From positions 12,223-76,222 of the forward strand of contig JBOGUF010000196.1 of the NCBI GenBank assembly GCA_050696075.1: a stretch of DNA of 64,000 nucleotides, in the 5' to 3' direction. How positions within the stretch are numbered: the first letter of the stretch is position 1; each line of letters opens with the position of its first letter. The notes under the pieces are model-generated. The model was not told the DNA's origin, made no database searches, and worked only from the letters and a program-made list of their open reading frames with translations. The stretch is from JBOGUF01 sp050696075. GTDB lineage: Bacteria > Chloroflexota > Chloroflexia > Thermomicrobiales > UBA6265. The translations under genes and the position numbers were made by a program. Shown here in pieces: positions 35,480-43,383 of the stretch.

Positions 35480-37495
35480 TTATCGGAAGAGGTCGCTGAA
35501 CGCGGCGAGGTAGACGCCGACGATGACGACCATGCCGAGCGCAATGGCCAGCGCGTAGTTGGCGACGAGTCCAGTCTGGACGTGTCGCACGCGCTGGCTG
35601 GTCGCCCCGATCAGGCCGGCGACGCCATTGACCGTGCCGTCGATGATGCCCACGTCGACGATGCGCCAGAGCACGTCTGCCAGCCACTTCGCGGGTCGCA
35701 CAAACCATCGGTCGTACAACTCATCGAAGTACCACTTGTTATAGAGGAAGTCGTAGAGGCTCCCGGTGCTCTCAGCCACCTTGACCGGGTCGATCTTCTT
35801 GGAGACGTAGGTCAGGTAGGCGACCACGATACCGGCGAGAGCGACAATCGTTGAGATCGCACCGAAGGTGACGGTAGTCGCGGTCGAAACGTGGTGGACT
35901 CCCCCTTCGTGCGCCTCCTCCTGCTGCCGGGCGGACGCGTCCGATTCGCCGTCAGCGACGATGTAGAGGGATGCCGTCTCGGCCGGTTCCTCGTGGGCCG
36001 CCTCTCCGGCAAAGACGGGTTCGAGGAAGTGGTGCAGCGGGCCGTCCTCCGGCGGGAACCCGACGAAGCCGACGACGGCAGCCGGGATTGCCAGCAGGAC
36101 CAAGGGGACGGTCATCACTGACGCCGACTCGTGCGGATGCACGTGCGCAGTGTCGTAGCGCGGCGCGGTGAAGAAGGTCAGGAAGACGAGCCGGAACATA
36201 TAGAGCGCCGTCAAGAAGGCGGCCAGCAACCCGACCACCGCGATCACCTTGCCCCAGTTCGGGAAGACGTCGCTGATCCAGGCGCCGACGATGATCTCGT
36301 CCTTGCTCCAAAAGCCGGCGAGCGGGACGACGCCGGCGTTTGCGAGTGCCGCGATCAGGAAGGTCCAATACGTGACCGGCATGTGCTTGCGCAGGCCACC
36401 CATCTTCTGGATGCTCTGCTCTTCGTGCATACCGTGGATGACGCTGCCGCTGCCGAGGAAAAGCAGGCCTTTGAAGAAGGCATGCGTCATTAGGTGAAAG
36501 ATAGCCGCGATCCAAAAGCCCGTGCCGAGCGCGAACGCCATATAGCCGAGTTGGCTCACCGTCGAATAGGCGACGATGCGCTTGATGTCGTTCTGCGTGA
36601 TGGCAATCGTCGCGGCCATCAATGCGGTAAAGGCCCCGATCGTCGCGACGACCCACATCGCGGTCGTCGATTCGATAAAGATCGCGTGACAGCGGGCGAC
36701 CATGTAGATGCCCGCGGTCACCATCGTCGCGGCGTGGATCAGCGCGGAAACAGGCGTCGGACCCTCCATCGCGTCCGGCAGCCAGACGTGCAACGGGAAC
36801 TGCGCGCTCTTGCCGATCGCGCCGGCGAATAGGAGCAAGGCAATGCCGGTCATCGTCCCGGTCGCGATTTCGGGCGCGCGGGCGAAGATGCCGGCGTCGC
36901 CATAGAAGGCGATCGTGCCAAAGGTCCAGAAGGCGAGCATGATCCCCAAGCCGAAGCCGAGGTCGCCGATTCGATTGACGATGAACGCCTTCTTCGCCGC
37001 GTTCGACGCCGAGCGGCGGCGATACCAGAAGCCGATCAGCAGGTAGGAGCAGAGTCCGACCGCCTCCCAGAAGACGAAGAGCAAAAGCAGGTTGTCGGCC
37101 AGCACCAGCATCAACATCGAGAAGACGAAGAGCGGTAGGTAGGAGAAGAAGCGGTAATAGCCGGGGTCGCCATGCATGTAGCCGACGGAGTAGACGTGTA
37201 CCAGCAGGCTGACGGTTGTGACGACCATCAGCATGACCGCCGTCAGTTGGTCGGCGTAGAGATTGACTTCGACGTTGAACGAGCCGGACGGTATCCAGGT
37301 AAAGAGGTGCTGCGAGATCGCGTGGTCCGTGTCCCGGATATCGAGGAGGGCAACGATTGAAATCAACCAGGACCCGAAGACCGCGGGCACTGCGATCCAG
37401 TGCGCCTTCTCCTTGATGTACCACCGGCCCAGCAAGAAGTTGATGGCAAACGCCAGCAACGGGAGCGCCGGGATCAGGAACAACCAGTCAGCCAC
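35480..37495 (-). CDS. nuoL: NADH-quinone oxidoreductase subunit L
   Basis: Largest antiporter-like subunit, 671 residues, with the long lateral helix expected near the C-terminus. Core blocks: LFVFWEAVGLCSYLLIGFWY, GKSAQFPLHVWLPDAMEGPT, SALIHAATMVTAGIYMVAR, RIVAYSTVSQLGYMAFALG and HAFFKGLLFLGSGSVIHGMH. Like NuoM here, a late loop (residues about 490-540) is rich in Glu and His (AHEEPAETAS, QQEEAHEGGVHH). The GTG at 37495 is the start. Its ribosome site lies within the heptad element upstream (AGGAGC), so that element may affect translation. Confidence 0.95.
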   Translation of the reverse strand: MADWLFLIPALPLLAFAINFLLGRWYIKEKAHWIAVPAVFGSWLISIVALLDIRDTDHAISQHLFTWIPSGSFNVEVNLYADQLTAVMLMVVTTVSLLVHVYSVGYMHGDPGYYRFFSYLPLFVFSMLMLVLADNLLLLFVFWEAVGLCSYLLIGFWYRRRSASNAAKKAFIVNRIGDLGFGLGIMLAFWTFGTIAFYGDAGIFARAPEIATGTMTGIALLLFAGAIGKSAQFPLHVWLPDAMEGPTPVSALIHAATMVTAGIYMVARCHAIFIESTTAMWVVATIGAFTALMAATIAITQNDIKRIVAYSTVSQLGYMAFALGTGFWIAAIFHLMTHAFFKGLLFLGSGSVIHGMHEEQSIQKMGGLRKHMPVTYWTFLIAALANAGVVPLAGFWSKDEIIVGAWISDVFPNWGKVIAVVGLLAAFLTALYMFRLVFLTFFTAPRYDTAHVHPHESASVMTVPLVLLAIPAAVVGFVGFPPEDGPLHHFLEPVFAGEAAHEEPAETASLYIVADGESDASARQQEEAHEGGVHHVSTATTVTFGAISTIVALAGIVVAYLTYVSKKIDPVKVAESTGSLYDFLYNKWYFDELYDRWFVRPAKWLADVLWRIVDVGIIDGTVNGVAGLIGATSQRVRHVQTGLVANYALAIALGMVVIVGVYLAAFSDLFR

Positions 37496-37609
37496 TAGCC
37501 TCTAGCTCCTAGCCTCTAGCTCTTGTGGTTTCCGCATCGTCTCTGTCCTCTGAGATGCCATGCCGCCAATCACGGCTGGCTCGCGGCCAGCAGCTAGTAG
37601 CTAGTCCCT
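37494..37609. repeat. Inverted heptad-repeat element between nuoK and nuoL
   Basis: Left arm 37494-37522 is a run of seven-base units ending in CTAGC (ACTAGC, CTCTAGC, TCCTAGC, CTCTAGC). The right arm 37587-37609 is its inverse (ACTAGC, TACTAGC, TGCTGG read backwards). The left arm overlaps the first codon of nuoL and the right arm overlaps the last codons of nuoK, so both gene ends are part of the element. Confidence 0.7.
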
Positions 37610-37909
37610 CAGCGTCCGGAACTCGTCGACGTCGACCGTGTGGACGCGGCGGCTGAGGGCGATGATGATTGCCAGCCCGACCGCGGCCTCCGCGGCCGCC
37701 ACCGCGATCGTGAAGAGCGCGAAACTCTGCCCGCTCAGCGAATCGAGCTCGCGGCCGAACGCAACCAAGGAGATATTGGCGGCGGTGATCATCAGCTCGA
37801 CGCACATGAAGATGATCAGCACGTTGCGCCGAATGAGCACGCCCATCATCCCAATGATGAAGAGGGCCGCGCTCAGGAACAGAAAGTGGTCGACCGATAA
37901 CTCGCCCAT
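37601..37909 (-). CDS. nuoK: NADH-quinone oxidoreductase subunit K
   Basis: Small three-helix subunit of the complex I membrane arm, 102 residues, as in other bacteria. The helices read HFLFLSAALFIIGMMGVLI, IIFMCVELMITAANISLVAFG (membrane Glu in CVELM, proton path) and FALFTIAVAAAEAAVGLAIIIAL (second Glu in AAAEAAVGL). The C-terminus ends VDEFRTLRD. It begins 25 bases after nuoJ. Confidence 0.95.
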   Translation of the reverse strand: MGELSVDHFLFLSAALFIIGMMGVLIRRNVLIIFMCVELMITAANISLVAFGRELDSLSGQSFALFTIAVAAAEAAVGLAIIIALSRRVHTVDVDEFRTLRD

Positions 37910-37934
37910 CGCCGCTCGTCGTCTCCGTCCGCCG

Positions 37935-38648
37935 CTACCGGCGCCCGACCGTCGTGTACTGATCGGGGTCCTTCACCATGGTTATGCGCCGTCCGCCCGG
38001 AGCCGGCGCTTCCTCCCGTTCTACCGGCTCCATCGGCGTCTCGCCGAACGGCCCCTCAGGTAGCGCCAGATCGGTCCCGCGCGGGTGCCCGAGGGAGATC
38101 GTGTCCCGGCGCTGCTGGAGGCGCTCGCCCAGCCGTTCGGGCAGCGCCAGCACAATCGCGCCGATTATGCCGACCGTCAGCACCAACGAGATCACCTCGA
38201 ACGGCAGCAGGAACTCGGAATAGAGCGTCATGCCGAGTGCCTGCGTGTTGCCACCCGCGGCTGCCACGTTTTCGGGCGTCGCCGCGCCGCCGCCGCCGAT
38301 CACCGTCCGGTTGAGGATCGCGATCCCGACCTCCAAAAGAAGAATCACGCCGAGCAGCAACCCGACGTAGCGTTGAATCGGCCGCGCGGTATGGAACTCC
38401 GGCAGGTCGTCCGGGTCGACGAGCATCAGCACGAAGAGCACCAGCACCATGATCGCCCCGGTGTAGACAATCACCTGGGCGACGGCGAGGAACTCGGCCC
38501 CGAGCATGACGAAGATGCCGGCAACGTTGAAGAAGCAGAGGACGAGGAAGATCGCCGAGTGAACGGGATTGTTCGCCACCACCACGCCGCCGGCGCAGAG
38601 GACGCAGACCGCGGAGATCATGTAGAAGATGATGACGTCCCAGGGCAT
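37935..38648 (-). CDS. nuoJ: NADH-quinone oxidoreductase subunit J
   Basis: 237 residues with five membrane helices over the first 170 residues: the N-terminal helix IIFYMISAVCVLCAGGVVVA, NPVHSAIFLVLCFFNVAG, then EFLAVAQVIVYTGAIMVLVLFVLMLV, the helix whose pi-bulge is central to coupling. The C-terminal 65 residues are a hydrophilic tail rich in Glu/Pro/Arg, longer than usual. The start ATG follows GGAGC by seven bases. The gap to nuoH (182 bases) contains an inverted nonamer element and no room for nuoI, which normally lies between nuoH and nuoJ. Confidence 0.94.
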   Translation of the reverse strand: MPWDVIIFYMISAVCVLCAGGVVVANNPVHSAIFLVLCFFNVAGIFVMLGAEFLAVAQVIVYTGAIMVLVLFVLMLVDPDDLPEFHTARPIQRYVGLLLGVILLLEVGIAILNRTVIGGGGAATPENVAAAGGNTQALGMTLYSEFLLPFEVISLVLTVGIIGAIVLALPERLGERLQQRRDTISLGHPRGTDLALPEGPFGETPMEPVEREEAPAPGGRRITMVKDPDQYTTVGRR

Positions 38649-38665
38649 CTAGCTCGCTCCGGTAC

Positions 38666-38832
38666 GAGGGCGGCAAGGGCGGCAGGGACGGCCAGGGCGG
38701 CCAGGAGTTCTTATCGCCTTGTCGTCCGACCTTGCTTCGTCGCCGACCTTCACGTCTTCTTCCTTACGATAACAGTCCACGCGCCGCCTCATTCCTTGCC
38801 GTCCTTGCCGCCCTCGCCGTCCCTGCCGCCCT
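38666..38832. repeat. Inverted nonamer-repeat element between nuoH and nuoJ
   Basis: Left arm 38666-38705 is four to five copies of a nine-base unit (AGGGCGGCA, AGGGCGGCA, GGGACGGCC, AGGGCGGCC). The right arm 38794-38832 is the inverse (units such as TTGCCGCCC). The arms match over most positions and would form a 35-40 base stem around a loop of about 90 bases that is less G/C-rich. The right arm abuts the nuoH stop. Confidence 0.75.
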
Positions 38833-39871
38833 AAAAGATCTCGCCGTTGCCGTAGAGCCGGATGAAGGCCGTCAGGACGATGTTGACCAGCACCAGGGGC
38901 AGCAGCACCTTCCAGGCGATACCCATAAGCTGATCGTACCGGAAACGAGGCAGCGTCCCGCGGAGCCAGACATAGAAGAAGAGGAAGAGGACCGTCTTGG
39001 CGAGCAGCCAGATGATGCCCAGTCCCCAGTACTCGGTCGAGCCCGGCCCGCTCGTCCCGCCCAGAAAGATCGTGCTGGCGAAGAGCGAGATGATGATCAT
39101 GTTGATGTATTCGCCGAGGAAGTAGAACGAAAAACGGAACGCGGAGTATTCGGTGTGGAACCCGGAGACCAATTCGGTCTCCGCTTCGGGCAGGTCGAAC
39201 GGCGCCCGGTTCGTCTCGGCGACCGCCGCGATCATGTAGATCACGAACGCCAGCGGCTGAGACAAGATGTACCAATTGCTGATCGAGAGTGGCCCGATGT
39301 CGATGGTCGACTGCTGGGCCAGCAGGATGTCGCGCAGACTCAGCGAGCCGGCCAGGATGAAGACGCCGACGAGCGACAGTCCGAGGATGATCTCGTAGGA
39401 GACGACCTGGGCGGCCGCCCGCAATCCACCGAGCAGCGAGTAGCGGTTGGCCGAGGCATAGGCGCCCAGGATGATCCCGTAGACGCCGATGGCGCCAAAG
39501 GCGAGCACAAAAAGCGCGCCGACGTTGAGGTCGGCGGCGAAGAGATTGATGTCCCGGCCGAAGAGTTGGATCGTACCGCCGAACGGGATGACGGCGACGG
39601 AAACGATCGCCGTCACGAAGATGATGAGTGGGGCGAAATAGAAGACGACCTTATCGGCCGCGGCCGGGATCAGGTCTTCCTTGCCGAGCAGTTTGATACC
39701 GTCGGCGATCGGCTGCAGGATTCCCTTCGGTCCCGTTCGGGTCGGCCCCATCCGGTCCTGCATGGCGGCCAAGACCTTGCGTTCGAACAAGGTCATGTAC
39801 GCCATTCCGATCAGGAGGACGTTCATGAAGATGAACGCCACGATGAAGGTGAGCCACAGCGGCTGGTCCAT
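38831..39871 (-). CDS. nuoH: NADH-quinone oxidoreductase subunit H
   Basis: Membrane subunit at the junction with the peripheral arm, forming the quinone tunnel. 346 residues, eight helices. Signatures: FERKVLAAMQDRMGPTRTGP near residue 30, LQPIADGIKLLGKED, the acidic loop AETNRAPFDLPEAETELVSG (first part) with EYSAFRFSFYFLGEY, and the C-terminal WLRGTLPRFRYDQLMGIAWK. All quinone-cavity acidic residues appear intact. The start ATG follows AAGGGC. Confidence 0.96.
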   Translation of the reverse strand: MDQPLWLTFIVAFIFMNVLLIGMAYMTLFERKVLAAMQDRMGPTRTGPKGILQPIADGIKLLGKEDLIPAAADKVVFYFAPLIIFVTAIVSVAVIPFGGTIQLFGRDINLFAADLNVGALFVLAFGAIGVYGIILGAYASANRYSLLGGLRAAAQVVSYEIILGLSLVGVFILAGSLSLRDILLAQQSTIDIGPLSISNWYILSQPLAFVIYMIAAVAETNRAPFDLPEAETELVSGFHTEYSAFRFSFYFLGEYINMIIISLFASTIFLGGTSGPGSTEYWGLGIIWLLAKTVLFLFFYVWLRGTLPRFRYDQLMGIAWKVLLPLVLVNIVLTAFIRLYGNGEIF

Positions 39872-39885
39872 GCGTTACGAGCCCT

Positions 39886-40097
39886 TAGCTATCAGCCGTC
39901 AACCGTCAGCCTACGTACTGGCGGCCTTCGACCTGGTTGGTCCGCTTGTTGGGGCACTTTACGCCCGGCGCCCATCCCGCCGGACATGACGCGACCGGCA
40001 ACTGCCGGTCGCCACAAAGTATCTTACCGCGTCTCATCATCCGCAAGCGACCAGCTTTCCCAGCGTAGCTATCGGCTAACGGCTAACGGCCAACGGC
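39886..40097. repeat. Heptad-repeat element between nuoD and nuoH
   Basis: Both ends start with TAGCTATC (39886 and 40066) and continue in seven-base units: CAGCCGT, CAACCGT, CAGCC on the left; GGCTAAC, GGCTAAC, GGCCAAC on the right. Apart from the TAGCTATC words, which are direct copies, the right arm is loosely the inverse of the left. The 232-base gap between nuoH and nuoD holds no gene. Confidence 0.65.
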
Positions 40098-40103
40098 CCG
40101 TCG

Positions 40104-41390
40104 CTACCGATCCACCGACCCCAGCACGATGTCGATCGTGCCGATCAACGCGACGACGTCGGCCAGCATCGAGCCTTGCGCCATATGCGGCAGCACCGCG
40201 AGATTGACGAAATCCGGGGACCGGATGCGGAAGCGGTACGGCAGCGCCGTGCCGTCAGAGACGAAGTAGTATCCGTTCTCGCCCTTCGGATGCTCGACCG
40301 CGGCATACGCCTCTCCCACAGGAGGCGCAAACCCCTTGATCACCCAGACGAAGTGCCGCTGCATGTCCTCGGCCGTCGTCATCGTTCCCTTGTGGGGCGG
40401 CATGACGTAGGCCGATTCGTAGGCCATCAGCGGCGTGTCCATCGGCTCGACGGTGTCGATGCACTGCTGGATGATCTTGAGCGCCTGCCGCATCTCTTCC
40501 ATGCGGACGAGGTAGCGATCGTAGACGTCGCCGTACTCCCCGAGCGGCACTTCGAAGTCGAGCCGGTCGTAAATCAGATAGGGCATCGCCTGGCGAATGT
40601 CATAGTTGATGCCCGAACCCCGCAAGCAAGCGCCGGTCAGCGAATAGGAGATCGCGGCCTCCTTCGAGATGACGCCAACGCCCTTCGTGCGCGCGATCCA
40701 AATGGGGTTGGCGTCGAGCAGATCGGCATACTCCTGTTGGCGGTCAGGGAAGACCATCAGGAAATCACGGATCATGCCCGGCAAGTTCGGTGGGACCGTG
40801 CGCGAGAAGCCGCCAATCTCCATCATGTTGGTCGTCAGTCGGGCGCCACAGAACGCCTCGAAGATATCGAGGATGATCTCGCGCTCGCGGAAGCAATAGA
40901 GCGACATCGACAGGGCGCCGATGTCGAGGGCGTGCGTCCCCAGCCAGACCAGATGCGACGCGATCCGGGTCAGTTCCGACATGATGACGCGCCAATACTG
41001 CGCGCGCTCCGGCGAGGTAACGCCACAGAGCTTTTCGATGGCCATGACGCAGCCGAGGTTGTTGGCCGGCGCGGCGACGTAGTCCGTGCGGTCGGTCCAC
41101 GGAATCACCTGCGCGTAGCGATGCGCCTCGCCGAGCTTCTCAGTCCCACGGTGAAGATAGCCGATGACCGGGTCGCAATCGGTGATGACTTCGCCGTCGA
41201 GCTTGAGAATCACCCGCAGCACGCCGTGTGTACTAGGGTGCTGCGGACCCATGTTCAGGGTGATCAATCGTTCGCCGGATTCGAGGAGGCGCTCCTCTTC
41301 GACGGTCAGCGTGCCCGTTCCGGGCGCTTCTTCTTGGTAATCGATCGCGGCGTCGCGATCCGGATCCGCTGTCATCGCCGTGAAACTCAT
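40104..41390 (-). CDS. nuoD: NADH-quinone oxidoreductase subunit D (49 kDa)
   Basis: Quinone-site subunit related to NiFe-hydrogenase large subunits, 428 residues. Core: TLNMGPQHPSTHGVLRVIL, DPVIGYLHRGTEKLGE (His/Tyr quinone region), YVAAPANNLGCVMAIEKL and the end VALIGTIDIVLGSVDR. The hydrogenase cysteines are absent, as normal. The start at 41390 lies five bases after nuoC; a longer open frame inside nuoC has no conserved sequence. The first 40 residues are a variable acidic leader. Confidence 0.96.
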   Translation of the reverse strand: MSFTAMTADPDRDAAIDYQEEAPGTGTLTVEEERLLESGERLITLNMGPQHPSTHGVLRVILKLDGEVITDCDPVIGYLHRGTEKLGEAHRYAQVIPWTDRTDYVAAPANNLGCVMAIEKLCGVTSPERAQYWRVIMSELTRIASHLVWLGTHALDIGALSMSLYCFREREIILDIFEAFCGARLTTNMMEIGGFSRTVPPNLPGMIRDFLMVFPDRQQEYADLLDANPIWIARTKGVGVISKEAAISYSLTGACLRGSGINYDIRQAMPYLIYDRLDFEVPLGEYGDVYDRYLVRMEEMRQALKIIQQCIDTVEPMDTPLMAYESAYVMPPHKGTMTTAEDMQRHFVWVIKGFAPPVGEAYAAVEHPKGENGYYFVSDGTALPYRFRIRSPDFVNLAVLPHMAQGSMLADVVALIGTIDIVLGSVDR

Positions 41391-41395
41391 AGGGG

Positions 41396-42187
41396 CTAGA
41401 CTCCCCTTCCTGTCCAGCGCGTGCGGACGCGCGGGATGGTGCGCTCGGTGTTGTAGACCGGGAACTCCCGCCAACCGCGTAGCGGGTAATCCTTCCGCAG
41501 TGGGAATCCTTCGTCCCAGTCGTCGGCCAGCAGGATGCGCTTCAGGTTCGGGTGGCCGTCGAAGACGATGCCATACATGTCGTACGTCTCGCGCTCGAGC
41601 CAATTCGCCCCGTTCCAAAGCGGCACGAGCGACGGCACCGGTTCGCCGTCGTTGCACCCGGCCTTGATGCGGAGGCGCACCCGGTTCTTGAGCGAATAGA
41701 GGAGCGCGACGACGTCGAAGCGCGGTTCGGCGCGGAGTCGCAACATATCGACCGCGGTCAAATCGGTCAGAAAGTTGAACGAAAGCCGTTCGTGGTCGCG
41801 CAAGTAGAGACAGACATCGCGCAGTCTAGTCCGTTCGACGTGGATCGTCGTCTCGTCGCGAAAGCGCACGACGTCGACGATCGCCTCGCCGAAGGCCGCC
41901 CGCAGTTCACGTAACGCCGGGTGTTTCTCCACGTCGGAATCGACGTAGAGTCCGCGACCCCACGGGTCGGTGTCGGCCGTCCCGACCTCGTCCATCTCCT
42001 GTTTGACGGCCTCGATGTTCGCCACCGGCTGCTTGGAGGTCGGCTTGACGCCGCTGGCATCCGGCGTCGTCGACCCCGGTTGCACGGCCTCAGCCGTTCC
42101 GGCCGGGTCGGCGTTCGGCGGGCCACCTTGCGGCGTCACTTCCGGATTCGGACCACCGGGTTGCTTTGGCGAGTTACCCTCGCTCAC
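41396..42187 (-). CDS. nuoC: NADH-quinone oxidoreductase subunit C (30 kDa)
   Basis: 263 residues from the GTG at 42187. The conserved body starts near residue 95: DVCLYLRDHERLSFNFLTDLTAVDML (first part), and holds VVALLYSLKNRVRLRIKAG, WLERETYDMYGIVFDGHPNLKRIL and DYPLRGWREFP. It is preceded by a Pro/Gly/Thr-rich, probably disordered N-terminal extension of 60-70 residues that most NuoC proteins lack. The GTG has GGAG about nine bases upstream. An ATG at 42220, directly at the nuoB stop, would add 11 residues but has no ribosome site. C and D are separate genes, not fused. Confidence 0.9.
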   Translation of the reverse strand: MSEGNSPKQPGGPNPEVTPQGGPPNADPAGTAEAVQPGSTTPDASGVKPTSKQPVANIEAVKQEMDEVGTADTDPWGRGLYVDSDVEKHPALRELRAAFGEAIVDVVRFRDETTIHVERTRLRDVCLYLRDHERLSFNFLTDLTAVDMLRLRAEPRFDVVALLYSLKNRVRLRIKAGCNDGEPVPSLVPLWNGANWLERETYDMYGIVFDGHPNLKRILLADDWDEGFPLRKDYPLRGWREFPVYNTERTIPRVRTRWTGRGV

Positions 42188-42220
42188 CCTTGTCTGCTCC
42201 TCGCGCTTGGCGCCTGGCAT

Positions 42221-42823
42221 CTAGGCCAAACGTGCCGGTTCTGGGCTTTCCACGGACGGCAGGCGATCGGTGGAGGCGCGGGCCGAATCGTGGGCGACCT
42301 CGCGCTCCGCGCGTCGCTGCGCTTCGGCCGCAGCCACACCCTGCTTCTTTGCCATCGTCTCGTACTTGATCACCTTGTTTTGCAGTTCGAGGATGCCGTA
42401 GTAGAGCGATTCCGGGGAGGGTGGGCAGCCGGGCACGTAGATGTCGACGGGGATGACTTGATCGACCCCTTGCACTACCGCATACGTGTCAAATGGACCA
42501 CCGACGTTGGCGCAACTCCCCATGCTGACGACCCACTTCGGCTCGGGCATCTGGTCATAGAGCGTGCGCACCACCGGGGCCATCTTTTTCGTTACGGTGC
42601 CGGCGACGATCATCAGGTCGGCCTGCCGCGGACTCGCGCGGTAGAGCATGCCAAACCGTTCGGCCAGGTCGAATCGCCCCATGGAGGCGGTAATCATCTC
42701 GATCGCACAGCAGGCCAATCCGAACTGCAACCACCAGAGCGACGACCGCCGCGCCCAGTTGAAGACGAAATCGAGTGAGGTGACGAAGATGTTCTTGTCG
42801 AACCGATCGTCGATCAGACCCAT
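42221..42823 (-). CDS. nuoB: NADH-quinone oxidoreductase subunit B (20 kDa)
   Basis: Carries the terminal iron-sulfur cluster N2 that reduces quinone. 200 residues: cluster ligands C38, C39 (GLACCAIEM), C104 (VSMGSCANVGGPF) and C133 (YVPGCPPSPE) are all present. The C-terminal 40 residues are an Ala/Arg/Glu-rich tail. The start overlaps the nuoA end by ten bases. Confidence 0.96.
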   Translation of the reverse strand: MGLIDDRFDKNIFVTSLDFVFNWARRSSLWWLQFGLACCAIEMITASMGRFDLAERFGMLYRASPRQADLMIVAGTVTKKMAPVVRTLYDQMPEPKWVVSMGSCANVGGPFDTYAVVQGVDQVIPVDIYVPGCPPSPESLYYGILELQNKVIKYETMAKKQGVAAAEAQRRAEREVAHDSARASTDRLPSVESPEPARLA

Positions 42824-43179
42824 TCCAGGGCTCCCTTCTTCCAGGCGTATACGTACCCGGCCAGGAGCAGACCGATAAAGGAACTCATCTCCCAGAATCC
42901 GTAGGCGCCGAGGTCGTCGAGAATCACCGCCCAGGGAAAGATGAAGATGGCTTCAATGTCGAAGATGACGAAGAGCATGGCGACAAGGTAGAACCGAGGG
43001 GTGTATCGGGGTTTGACCGGGGTGACGTCCGGCACGCCGCTTTCGTAGGGTGCGGCCTTGACCGGGTTGGGTTTGGACGGCGCCACGACCCAGTTGAGGA
43101 TCAGGAGGGTCATCCCCATCGCGAACGCGGCGATGGTCATCAGCCCGATGACGAGCCAGTTGTCGCCGAAGGCCTCCAC
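42814..43179 (-). CDS. nuoA: NADH-quinone oxidoreductase subunit A
   Basis: Three-helix membrane subunit and first gene of the operon. 121 residues from the GTG at 43179. Seen: the first helix (IGLMTIAAFAMGMTLLIL), the loop KPNPVKAAPYESGVPDVTPV whose Glu/Ser-Gly pattern is the family mark (in place of the Cys-containing YECG form), then RFYLVAMLFVIFDIEAIFIFPWA. GGAGG lies about a dozen bases upstream. The frame stays open to 43272, which would add 31 low-complexity residues. Confidence 0.92.
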   Translation of the reverse strand: MEAFGDNWLVIGLMTIAAFAMGMTLLILNWVVAPSKPNPVKAAPYESGVPDVTPVKPRYTPRFYLVAMLFVIFDIEAIFIFPWAVILDDLGAYGFWEMSSFIGLLLAGYVYAWKKGALEWV

Positions 43180-43302
43180 GCTCGAGCCTGTCCTCCCTGG
43201 TCGTTCCAGCGCCGCCGAAGTTCCGGCGCCATCCGTCCCCGCGCTTAAGTCGGACCGTTCGGATTCCCTCACCGGGAATGACGCGGCGCCCGGCCCGAAA
43301 CG

Positions 43303-43320
43303 TTGTGTATGTTATCACAA
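43303..43320 (-). promoter_or_regulatory. CRP/FNR-like palindrome upstream of nuoA
   Basis: TTGTGATAACATACACAA on the coding strand is an 18-base imperfect palindrome, TGTGA-N6-CACA type, in a small A/T-rich patch within a G/C-rich gap. It lies about 124 bases before the nuoA start. The spacing matches the half-site arrangement of CRP/FNR-family regulators. No such regulator gene is in the window. Confidence 0.4.
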
Positions 43321-43383
43321 GCTCGGGCGCGGAACCGTCGCCCGCGGCCGTCGTGCCCGATCGTAAAGGAGCACGTTCGCGGA

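Noticed and set aside
38649..38830. nuoI hidden between nuoH and nuoJ
   Set aside because: The gap is 182 bases, made mostly of nonamer repeats, with no Cys motifs of the 4Fe-4S type in any frame.
38732..40207. Long forward open frame (about 490 codons) opposite nuoH/nuoD
   Set aside because: Antisense shadow of high-GC coding sequence: rich in Arg, Asp and Gln, no family features, and it crosses a repeat element and two real genes.
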